Part shown: positions 55,113 through 61,824 of the stretch, in pieces
Position numbering within the stretch: the first letter of the stretch is position 1
Layout of the letters: each line of letters starts with the position of its first letter
Assembly (NCBI GenBank): GCA_947502145.1
Contig: CANMYO010000002.1
Coordinates: forward strand, 372,001 to 436,000
From: an uncultured Paracoccaceae bacterium
Lineage (GTDB): Bacteria > Pseudomonadota > Alphaproteobacteria > Rhodobacterales > Rhodobacteraceae
Reading direction: 5' to 3'
DNA: 64,000 nucleotides
Program-made: the position numbers and the translations under genes
The notes under the pieces: generated by a model
What the model saw: only the letters and a program-made list of their open reading frames with translations
Told to the model about the DNA's origin: nothing
Databases searched by the model: none

Positions 55113-55571
55113 GTGGGCGCGGCGTATTTCTATCATCTGACCGATAGCCCGCTTGAAGCCACATTGCCGATGTTGCTGAACAAGGCGCGTGGTGCCGGTT
55201 GGCGGGTGCTGGTGCGCGGACCAATGCCCCTTGTCGAACGGATTGATCAGGTCTTGTGGACCGGCCATGTGGATGACTTTTTCCCGCATGGGATTGCCGG
55301 TGGGCCACAAGATGCGGATCAACCGGTTCTTTTGGGCGAGACGGTCTCAGCGGATGGTTTCGCCTGCGTGATGAGCATTGGCGGGGCAGAGATTTCAGCG
55401 GCAGAGGTGACTGCGGCAGAGCGGGCCTGCATTCTGTTTGACGGTGCTGACGTTGCTGCACTGGAGCGCGCCCGCGGCCAGTGGAAGATGCTGACAGGAT
55501 CCGGGTGCGCGGCGCAATACTGGGCGCAGGCAGATGGCCGCTGGATCAAAAAGGCCGAATCTGCAGCCTAG
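55113..55571 (+). CDS. holC: DNA polymerase III subunit chi
   Basis: A 152-residue HolC. Typical parts are AYFYHLTDSPLEATLPMLLNKARGAGWRVLVR, LWTGHVDDFFPHGIAGG and a late AAQYWAQADGRWIKKA. Chi binds SSB and the clamp loader. It begins with GTG right after the pepA TAA, as in many proteobacteria (pepA-holC). The stop codon overlaps the stop of the convergent mini-lipoprotein gene. Confidence 0.92.
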   Translation: MGAAYFYHLTDSPLEATLPMLLNKARGAGWRVLVRGPMPLVERIDQVLWTGHVDDFFPHGIAGGPQDADQPVLLGETVSADGFACVMSIGGAEISAAEVTAAERACILFDGADVAALERARGQWKMLTGSGCAAQYWAQADGRWIKKAESAA

Positions 55572-55660
55572 AACGAATAGCTGGGATCAAAATCTTCTGG
55601 CAGGGCAGTCGGGGCCGCACAGGCGGTCAACGAAAAACAGAAGATCAGCACACGCAGCAT
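55568..55660 (-). CDS. Mini-lipoprotein (30 aa)
   Basis: A 30-codon ORF with a hydrophobic start (MLRVLIFCFS) and a lipobox LTAC (Cys14), giving a mature lipopeptide of about 17 residues ending FDPSYSF. It starts 8 nt after the stop of the aspartic-protease gene, with an AGGA ribosome binding site overlapping that stop; the tight spacing implies translational coupling. The stop shares bases with the holC stop on the other strand. Too short for family assignment. Entericidin-like and LptM-like small lipoproteins are known in other bacteria; homology to either is not claimed. Confidence 0.55.
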   Translation of the reverse strand: MLRVLIFCFSLTACAAPTALPEDFDPSYSF

Positions 55661-55668
55661 CGAATATC

Positions 55669-56247
55669 CTAACGGGTCAGCACAAGTTCGCCGTTACCGA
55701 ACTGGATATTTCGGAACTGGTCAAGATAACTCATGCCCAGCAATGAGCCCTCCATTTCGCCGCCGTTCACAACGGCCCGCACGCGGGTATCCGTGATCGG
55801 CCCGAGGCTGACGCTGTCAAGCCAGACATCCGCGGTTCGCACGACACCGTTTGCCGTATTTGCACTGCCAAGATAGCGCAGCGTGCCGGGGTCAATTCCC
55901 ACGCTACGGGCGTCCTGCTGCGTGAGGACCATCATGGAAGCCCCTGTATCAACAACGAAATTGACCGGTTTGCCGTTGATGTCGAGCGTCAGGTAGAAAT
56001 GACCGTCGTTGGCCTGCGGAACCCTGATCTGGTCGTCGCTGATCACACTTTGACGTTGGTTGATGTCATTGCTGATGTCACCCCACAGCCCATAGGCCGC
56101 GATGACACCGACAAACAACAGAACCCAAATCACCGCCTGCTGGCCCATCTTCCCCAAACTCTCGCGATGGGAAGCGAAATAGCTGCCGCCGATGGCTGCG
56201 GCAAGCAGCCCAAGGAACAGGATACGCATCAAATCATCGGTGTTCAT
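55669..56247 (-). CDS. Retropepsin-like aspartic protease (TIGR02281 family)
   Basis: A 192-residue membrane-anchored clan AA protease. Two N-terminal hydrophobic segments (about 5-22 and 38-55) are followed by a pepsin-like half domain with VVDTGASMMVLTQQDA (active Asp-Thr-Gly) and a second conserved region SLLGMSYLDQF. The active form would be a homodimer in the periplasm. ATG at 56247; an alternative is Met7 (MRILFLG). The gene lies directly after marC and is followed by the mini-lipoprotein. Confidence 0.88.
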   Translation of the reverse strand: MNTDDLMRILFLGLLAAAIGGSYFASHRESLGKMGQQAVIWVLLFVGVIAAYGLWGDISNDINQRQSVISDDQIRVPQANDGHFYLTLDINGKPVNFVVDTGASMMVLTQQDARSVGIDPGTLRYLGSANTANGVVRTADVWLDSVSLGPITDTRVRAVVNGGEMEGSLLGMSYLDQFRNIQFGNGELVLTR

Positions 56248-56263
56248 GTGTTTGATATAGGTC

Positions 56264-56896
56264 CTACGCGCCCAAACCAAAAGACTGACGCAGACCGTCA
56301 AGAATAAATTGGATCGCAAGTGCGGCCAGCAACATGCCCAGGACCCGCGTTACAATATTGATGCCCGTCTTCCCAAGCAGCCGTTCTATCCCGGATGCCG
56401 CGAGCATTGACAGGAACACCATAACAAGCACCACAAAAAGGACCGCAGCGATGGCCGCGAAATCTGCCGCGCCCTGTGCCTGGCCCGCATAAAGAATGAT
56501 CGTTGTGATCGCACCGGGCCCAACAATGAGCGGCAACGCCAAAGGAAAGACCGAAGGATCGTCGGTATGCTCTGCCGCGCCGGTTTCCGCATTGTTTTCA
56601 CGGCGTTGCTGACGTTTTTGAAACAACATTTCAAGCGCGGTCAGGAACAGGAGTACACCGCCCGCAATCCGAAACGCGGGCATGGAGATACCCACAAAGC
56701 CCAGAACTGCCTCGCCAAGGAACAGGAACACGATCATCAGCGCACCGGCAATCAAACAAGCGCGCAGCCCGATGGCGCGGCGCTGCGCGCTGGTCATGCC
56801 CTGCGTCAAGGCAAGGAACAATGGCGCAAGCCCTGGCGGGTCGATCAGGATGAACAGCGTTGTGAAAACGGTGATCAAGGTTGGCAGATCTGTCAT
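56264..56896 (-). CDS. MarC-family integral membrane protein
   Basis: A 210-residue protein with six predicted TM helices. The family signatures are LFILIDPPGLAPLFLALTQGM and FPLALPLIVGPGAITTIILY, with a charged loop containing KRQQRRENNAE between. The role of MarC proteins is not settled (once linked to multidrug resistance, later disputed). It starts 42 nt after the ABC-F gene stop on the same strand. Confidence 0.9.
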   Translation of the reverse strand: MTDLPTLITVFTTLFILIDPPGLAPLFLALTQGMTSAQRRAIGLRACLIAGALMIVFLFLGEAVLGFVGISMPAFRIAGGVLLFLTALEMLFQKRQQRRENNAETGAAEHTDDPSVFPLALPLIVGPGAITTIILYAGQAQGAADFAAIAAVLFVVLVMVFLSMLAASGIERLLGKTGINIVTRVLGMLLAALAIQFILDGLRQSFGLGA

Positions 56897-56938
56897 AACG
56901 GGCCTTTCAGAAGGTTTTTGGCCGCGTGGCTGTTATTG

Positions 56939-58792
56939 CTAGGGTTGCTGGGCTTTTTCAAGCTTTTCAAGGGCCTGCATCCAGAGCGCCTCGGCCCGCT
57001 CAAGCCCCTGCATCACTTCGGCATATTTCTTGTTCCAGGTTTCAAGTTCGCCTTTGCGAGCATCTTCATAAAGGATGGGATCGGCCAGTTTTTTTGCGAG
57101 CTTGTCGCGCATGTCGTTGATCTTGCTGACGCGATCCTCGGCCTTGCGGACATCCGATTTGAGACCCTGCAGTTCGTCACGGGTGGCGCGTTTTGGCTTT
57201 TCAATCTTCGGCTTGTCTTTTTGCGCCGGTTTTTCAGGTGTCAAAAGCATCTTGCGATAGGCCTGCAGGTCGTCGTCATAGGGTTTGACGCGGCCATCCT
57301 TAACCAGCCAGAGGCGGTCAGCCACCATGCTGAGCAAATGCATGTCATGGCTGACAAGTATCACCGCGCCCGAATAGGCGGTCAACGCCTCGACCAAGGC
57401 TTCTCGGCTTTCGATATCAAGGTGGTTGGTGGGTTCGTCGAGGATCAGCAGATGCGGCGCGGGCAGGGTGGCCAACAACAGCGATAGCCGGGCTTTTTGG
57501 CCCCCTGACAAGCGACCAACTTCGGTGTCGGCCTGGTCCGGACCGAGGCCAAAGCCAGCAAGGCGAGCACGGAGTTTGGATTGCCCTTCCTGCGGGCGTT
57601 CTCGCAACAGGTGCTGGAGAGGAGTCTCATCGATATAAAGTTCATCGACCTGGTGCTGCGCAAAAAACCCGATCCGCAGCTTGTTGGAGCTGACCATTTT
57701 TCCGCGTGCCACATCAAGTCTGTTTGATAACATCTTGGAAAGGGTTGATTTTCCTTCGCCATTGCGTCCCAGGAGCGCAATTCGGTCATCCTGATCAATG
57801 CGCAAATCCAGATCGTGCAGAACAATGTGGTTGCCATAACCGACGGCGGCGCCTTCGGTCGCGATGATCGGTGGTGAAAGTTCCTCTGGCTTGGGGAAGG
57901 TAAAGACGGTGCGTGCGGCATCCTCTGGCGTACGGATGGTTTCCATCTTTTCCAGCATCTTCACCCGTGATTGCGCCTGTTTCGCCTTTGAGGCCTTGGC
58001 CTTGAAGCGATCGACAAAGGCTTGCAAATGGGCCCGCTTGGCATCCTGCTTTTTCGCAGCAGCGGTTAGCAGTGCCCGTTTGGCCGCACGTTGTTTGACA
58101 AAGCTGTCATAGTTGCCCGTGTAATAGGTCAGGTTCTTGTCTTCGAGGTGCAATATACCGCCAACGGATCTGTTCAGAAGTTCGCGGTCATGACTGACGA
58201 TGATGACGGTATGCGGATAGCGCGTCAGGTAGTTTTCGAGCCAGAGCGCGCCTTCGAGATCGAGATAGTTTGTGGGTTCATCCAACAACAGCAGGTCAGG
58301 TTCCGAGAACAGCACCGCCGCGAGCGCGACGCGCATGCGCCACCCGCCCGAAAAAGCCGAGCAGGGCTGTTTCTGTTCGCTGTTGGTGAAGCCAAGGCCG
58401 CGCAGGATGGTGGCCGCGCGTGCCTCTGCTGACCAAGCGTCGATATCCGTCAGGCGGGTCTGCACTTCGGCGATGCGGTTGGGGTCGGTTGCTGTTTCGG
58501 CCTCTGCCAGCAATGCCTCGCGCTCGGTATCGGCGCGCAGCACCGTATCGATCAACGAAACCTCGTTGCCGGGCACCTCCTGGCTGACACCACCGATTTT
58601 CCAGCCGCGCGGCAGATCAATCGTACCGGTATCCAGCACCATCTCGCCCCGGATCACCCGAAACAACGTGGTCTTGCCGGTTCCATTGCGGCCAACAAGC
58701 CCGACCTTGTGACCGGTTGGGATCGTTACGCTGGCGTTTTCGATCAGGTGTCGACCTTCAACGCCGTAGGTGATGTCAGAGAGTTTCAGCAT
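56939..58792 (-). CDS. ABC-F ATPase (YheS/Uup-like)
   Basis: A 617-residue double-ABC protein, second of its family in the window. Domain 1 has GRNGTGKTT, FSGGWRMRVALA, LLDEPTNYLD; domain 2 has GRNGEGKST, LSGGQKARLSL, LILDEPTNHLD. The linker is a basic helix (KRAHLQAFVDRFKAKASKAKQAQSR) and a C-terminal coiled coil follows. It belongs to a different branch from the 35.3-kb ABC-F, likely acting on the ribosome. Divergent from ndk. Confidence 0.92.
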   Translation of the reverse strand: MLKLSDITYGVEGRHLIENASVTIPTGHKVGLVGRNGTGKTTLFRVIRGEMVLDTGTIDLPRGWKIGGVSQEVPGNEVSLIDTVLRADTEREALLAEAETATDPNRIAEVQTRLTDIDAWSAEARAATILRGLGFTNSEQKQPCSAFSGGWRMRVALAAVLFSEPDLLLLDEPTNYLDLEGALWLENYLTRYPHTVIIVSHDRELLNRSVGGILHLEDKNLTYYTGNYDSFVKQRAAKRALLTAAAKKQDAKRAHLQAFVDRFKAKASKAKQAQSRVKMLEKMETIRTPEDAARTVFTFPKPEELSPPIIATEGAAVGYGNHIVLHDLDLRIDQDDRIALLGRNGEGKSTLSKMLSNRLDVARGKMVSSNKLRIGFFAQHQVDELYIDETPLQHLLRERPQEGQSKLRARLAGFGLGPDQADTEVGRLSGGQKARLSLLLATLPAPHLLILDEPTNHLDIESREALVEALTAYSGAVILVSHDMHLLSMVADRLWLVKDGRVKPYDDDLQAYRKMLLTPEKPAQKDKPKIEKPKRATRDELQGLKSDVRKAEDRVSKINDMRDKLAKKLADPILYEDARKGELETWNKKYAEVMQGLERAEALWMQALEKLEKAQQP

Positions 58793-58916
58793 GTGGTCGC
58801 TTTGCCTGATGTGAGCGGGGCCGTCAATCGCCGCTTTTCAAGGCAAGCGACCCATGTTAGGGCGCGGCCATGAATTCCACGGGGGGATGACCCCGCAACA
58901 CAACAAGAGGCTAACC

Positions 58917-59339
58917 ATGGCTATCCAGCGCACCTTTTCAATCATCAAACCTGACGCCACCAAGCGGAACCTGACCGGCCAGATCGCGGCCAAGTTCGAA
59001 GAGGCTGGTCTGCGCATCGTCGCATCCAAGCGCATTCAGTTGACCCTGGCACAGGCGCAACAATTTTACGGCGTTCACAAGGAGCGTCCTTTCTTTGACG
59101 AACTTTGCGAATTCATGATTTCAGAGCCCATCGTCGTCCAGGTGCTGGAAGGTGAAGATGCGATCATGAAGAACCGTGAAGTCATGGGCGCGACAAACCC
59201 GGCTGACGCCGCACCGGGCACCATCCGCAAGGAATTTGCGCTGTCGATCGGCGAAAACTCTGTTCACGGTTCAGACGCACCTGAAACAGCTGCAGAAGAA
59301 ATTGCGTTCTTCTTTTCCGGCCTGGAACTGGTCGGCTAA
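58917..59339 (+). CDS. ndk: Nucleoside diphosphate kinase
   Basis: A 140-residue Ndk that equilibrates NTP and dNTP pools. [18 protein letters not shown] at the start and the catalytic histidine in [12 protein letters not shown] are present; length is normal. AAGAGG precedes the ATG at 58917. A terminator follows the gene. Confidence 0.97.
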   Translation: MAIQRTFSIIKPDATKRNLTGQIAAKFEEAGLRIVASKRIQLTLAQAQQFYGVHKERPFFDELCEFMISEPIVVQVLEGEDAIMKNREVMGATNPADAAPGTIRKEFALSIGENSVHGSDAPETAAEEIAFFFSGLELVG

Positions 59340-59381
59340 GTCCATAGGCGATGTATTAAGCCCAATGGCGATGTAATATGA

Positions 59382-59413
59382 AGGGCTGTCCCAATGTGGG
59401 GCGGCCCTTTTTT
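59382..59413 (+). terminator. Intrinsic terminator after ndk
   Basis: 11-bp stem (AGGGCTGTCCC / GGGGCGGCCCT, two G-U pairs), 5-nt loop, then six T. It lies right next to the stop codon of the convergent DUF4112 gene. Confidence 0.85.
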
Positions 59414-59808
59414 CATGCTGGCAGGGCAGTTGGCGTCTCGATGATCCGTGCGCCAGCGGCCTTTTGATTCAGATTGCGTTCGAGCGCCCGGTAATTTCGG
59501 ATGTTCGCGTTGTAGAGCAAATCGAAAATGTCCCCGGCGATGGGGATCATCCCGATAAAGAAATCCAGCAACACGTTCAATGTCATATAGGCCAGTGCCC
59601 CGGGCGATGCGCCCAGCTCACGGGCCTTCCAGATCATCCAAAGCGCAGGCGCAAGTGCCAGACCGTCCCCCACGATGGGGATCAACCCAAGGATATTGTC
59701 CCAACCCACTGAAACGCGCGTACGGGGAATGAAAAACAGCGCATCCATACGCCGCGCTGTGGTGCGCAAGCGAGATAGCTCTAAGTCAAGGTCCTGTTCA
59801 ATGTTCAT
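59413..59808 (-). CDS. DUF4112 domain protein
   Basis: A 131-residue membrane-associated protein. The DUF4112 core is present: RRMDALFFIPRTRVSVGWDNILGLIPIVGDGLALAPA and LLDFFIGMIPIAGDIFDLLY, i.e. two repeated IPIVGD/IPIAGD motifs flanking helical hairpins. Function unknown. The ATG at 59808 gives the family length. A near-perfect palindrome lies 29 nt upstream, so the gene may be regulated. Confidence 0.85.
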   Translation of the reverse strand: MNIEQDLDLELSRLRTTARRMDALFFIPRTRVSVGWDNILGLIPIVGDGLALAPALWMIWKARELGASPGALAYMTLNVLLDFFIGMIPIAGDIFDLLYNANIRNYRALERNLNQKAAGARIIETPTALPA

Positions 59809-59836
59809 AGGCTTAACATAGCAACACCCGGCATCA

Positions 59837-59855
59837 ATGTAAACGATACTTACAT
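59837..59855. promoter_or_regulatory. Palindromic operator candidate upstream of the DUF4112 gene
   Basis: ATGTAA-ACGATAC-TTACAT: perfect 6-bp arms, 7-nt centre, 29-47 nt before the DUF4112 start, in the divergent spacer with the metalloprotease gene. It resembles a dimeric repressor site; no regulator gene is nearby. Confidence 0.45.
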
Positions 59856-60008
59856 CACAGTGATCAACGATTTCTTGGCAGTTTTGGGTGTTATTGGCGC
59901 CACAACCATATGTTTGCCCCAATTTCGCCCGCACAAAGACGGGTTTGGGTCGTCCATTACGGGTGGCGCTTTGCGCCTTCCCGGAGCCTGGGGGCCGGAG
60001 ACGTCTGA

Positions 60009-61118
60009 ATGAGAACGACGCCAGAATTTGAAAGTCGGCTACAGTTTGCGGCCTCGCAGGAAGCCACCGACTGGATTGCCATGATGCAGGATTGGTCGCC
60101 CGCCGCTGGGGGCGATGACGTGACCTATGACATGACTGAGTTCGACATGTCGGATTTTTTCATATTTTTACCCATGGCAGAAACTGAACCCGCTGACGGG
60201 GTGTCGGACGTCACGCAACGCAGGGCGTATGTCCCTACGGTTGAGACCGAAGCTGCATTGACCAACAATTACGGCCAGATCATCCGCAAATGCTATGTCC
60301 CTACGATCATCGAGCCGGACCCTGATCCAACGCCTGACCCTGACCCTGACCCCGATCCTGATCCCGATCCAACGCCAACCCTGTTGAGTTCCTATACAAG
60401 CGGGGGCAATGCGGCGACGTCCTACAACGTTGAGATTGTGTTCAGTGGCACCTGGACGATTGAGTTGCAGCAGGCATTTATTGATGCGGCTGACATCTAC
60501 AGCGAAATTATTCTGGGTGATCTACCGGATCACAATGGCGTCGACGACATCCGCATCAGCGCGCAACTGACCGATATCGACGGTCCCGGTGGCGTGTTGG
60601 GGCAGGCGGGACCGCAATCGGTGCGGTATCCAGTCTATCTGCCGAGCACGGGCGTAATGTCGTTTGACATTGCTGATGCTGACAACTTCAACAGCCGTGG
60701 TCTTTGGGACGATATTATCCTGCATGAGATGATGCATGCGATGGGAATCGGCACCTTATGGAGCTTCATGGGGCTGACCGCCGGGTCAATTGGCACCAAC
60801 GATCTGCGATTCATCGGTGAGAATGCCAATCGGGTATACGCGCAGGAATTCCCTGAAATCGACAATGCGGATGGTTTTGTCTTTGGCATTCCAATTGAAA
60901 TGGATGGCGGCAGCGGCACCGCAGGCGGGCATTGGGATGAGGCCCTTTTCCAGTCCGAGATCATGACCGGTTACATCAATGGCAGCAATTTCCTGTCCAC
61001 GATGACCATCGCGGCGCTTGAGGACATGGGATATGATACGATCTACAATGACCCCAACGATGCGAACGACCTGTACGGTCCCGGAATTGAAGACCCATTG
61101 GCCGTGATGATCGCCTAG
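60009..61118 (+). CDS. Leishmanolysin-like zinc metalloprotease
   Basis: A 369-residue protein. The catalytic domain carries HEMMHAMGIGTLW (zinc ligands H239, H243; E240 catalytic), a later GGHWDE with the third His (H308) and a Met-turn SEIMTG (M319), the M8/metzincin layout. The first ~100 residues are acidic with no signal peptide and contain two copies of a YVPT motif (RAYVPTVE, KCYVPTII). A (PD)n linker joins them to the protease. Without an N-terminal signal, export may be by type I secretion or the protein may be cytoplasmic; no RTX repeats or secretion genes are visible. GGAG lies 12 nt before the ATG. Confidence 0.82.
   Translation: MRTTPEFESRLQFAASQEATDWIAMMQDWSPAAGGDDVTYDMTEFDMSDFFIFLPMAETEPADGVSDVTQRRAYVPTVETEAALTNNYGQIIRKCYVPTIIEPDPDPTPDPDPDPDPDPDPTPTLLSSYTSGGNAATSYNVEIVFSGTWTIELQQAFIDAADIYSEIILGDLPDHNGVDDIRISAQLTDIDGPGGVLGQAGPQSVRYPVYLPSTGVMSFDIADADNFNSRGLWDDIILHEMMHAMGIGTLWSFMGLTAGSIGTNDLRFIGENANRVYAQEFPEIDNADGFVFGIPIEMDGGSGTAGGHWDEALFQSEIMTGYINGSNFLSTMTIAALEDMGYDTIYNDPNDANDLYGPGIEDPLAVMIA
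60315..60375 (+). repeat. In-frame Pro-Asp tandem repeat
   Basis: About ten CCN-GAY units (Pro-Asp) interrupted by two Pro-Thr, forming the flexible linker of the metalloprotease. The 6-nt period makes slippage possible in steps that keep the frame. Confidence 0.8.
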
Positions 61119-61444
61119 GATTTCGGTCGCACGACACCGATGCGGTCGAGGAATTGTTCCAATTCAGAGCGATCGGCGTCAAATGCCTGTGCCTTGAGGG
61201 CGTCAAACTGTTTGCGAAGCTGTTTCTTTTCTTCGCCTTTGCAGTCGTTCCAGGGACGTCCCTGAAGTGCCATGTGCAAAACGTAGTAGCCAATGAAATG
61301 CGGACGACCGCCGGCCAAGAGCAGTTTCCGATAGGCCGCGTCGGCACCGATCTTGCGCAAGTCTTCTGCCGTATCGATGCCAACCTTGTTCAGCGCCTCC
61401 TCAAAGGAGGGGCCAAGGTTTCGGATGCTAGAAATTGCGGTCAT
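61115..61444 (-). CDS. TfoX/Sxy C-terminal domain protein
   Basis: A 109-residue protein consisting of the TfoX C-terminal domain only: AISSIRNLGPSFEEALNKVGIDTAEDLRKIGADAAYRKLL, with a helix-hairpin-helix-like start and GRPHFIGYYVLHMALQGRPW. No N-terminal TfoX domain and no com genes are nearby, so a competence role is not supported. AAGGA abuts the ATG with no spacer, a poor ribosome binding site. A terminator-like sRNA end lies 21 nt upstream. It converges with the metalloprotease gene. Confidence 0.8.
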   Translation of the reverse strand: MTAISSIRNLGPSFEEALNKVGIDTAEDLRKIGADAAYRKLLLAGGRPHFIGYYVLHMALQGRPWNDCKGEEKKQLRKQFDALKAQAFDADRSELEQFLDRIGVVRPKS

Positions 61445-61463
61445 TCCTTGATCTAGCAAATGC

Positions 61464-61570
61464 ACAAAAAAAGGGCCAGCAGGCTGCTGCAAGTGCGAGG
61501 GAGAACGCATCTGCGCAGTCGCTGGCCTTGGCGTGGACCCGGATCGCTGAGGGAGAACAGCAGTTTACGG
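61464..61570 (-). ncRNA. Candidate small RNA: twin anti-SD stem-loops plus terminator
   Basis: On the reverse strand: hairpin 1 GCUG-(UUCUCCCU)-CAGC (61561-61546); hairpin 2 UGCG-(UUCUCCCU)-CGCA (61509-61494) with the identical 8-nt loop; hairpin 2 is nested in CUGC/GCAG and in an outer stem AAGGCCAGC / GCUGGCC-C-UU (61529-61521 with 61480-61471), followed by seven U. The loops are complementary to AGGGAGAA, i.e. Shine-Dalgarno sequences. This matches the style of anti-SD twin-loop sRNAs known in Rhodobacteraceae (CcsR/cuckoo RNAs), although the loop differs. The 5' end is not fixed; it may be processed from the upstream 36-aa ORF transcript. Confidence 0.6.
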
Positions 61571-61583
61571 GTTGATCGTCACG

Positions 61584-61694
61584 TCAAATGCTTGCGAAAT
61601 CCTTGAAGACGGGCGGTTTGGGCGCGCTCGCTTCTACGGGGGCAGGTTTTGGGGCCTGCGGTGCCGGTTTTGGGTCTGGCTTTGCTCGTGCCAT
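61584..61694 (-). CDS. Possible 36-aa Pro/Lys-rich protein
   Basis: A short ORF with AGGA 9 nt before the ATG at 61694. The peptide is almost only A, K and P up to a VFKDFASI end, with repeated PKPAP. Its position directly 5' of the candidate sRNA recalls the arrangement in which small-protein mRNAs give rise to 3' sRNAs. No family recognised. It may be only a leader of that transcript. Confidence 0.35.
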   Translation of the reverse strand: MARAKPDPKPAPQAPKPAPVEASAPKPPVFKDFASI

Positions 61695-61824
61695 GGGTTT
61701 GTCCTAACTCAAATCACTACGGAACTTCCCACCGCCTCTTAACGGGCGATAAGATAAGTAATGCATGGAATTGCGCCGCTCAGGCGGCGGGATTGTGTCA
61801 GAAATGTGGCGGTTGTTAACCCTT

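Noticed and set aside
60315-60375. Short repeats considered as a CRISPR-like or minisatellite element
   Set aside because: They are an in-frame Pro-Asp codon repeat with 6-nt period inside a protein gene.
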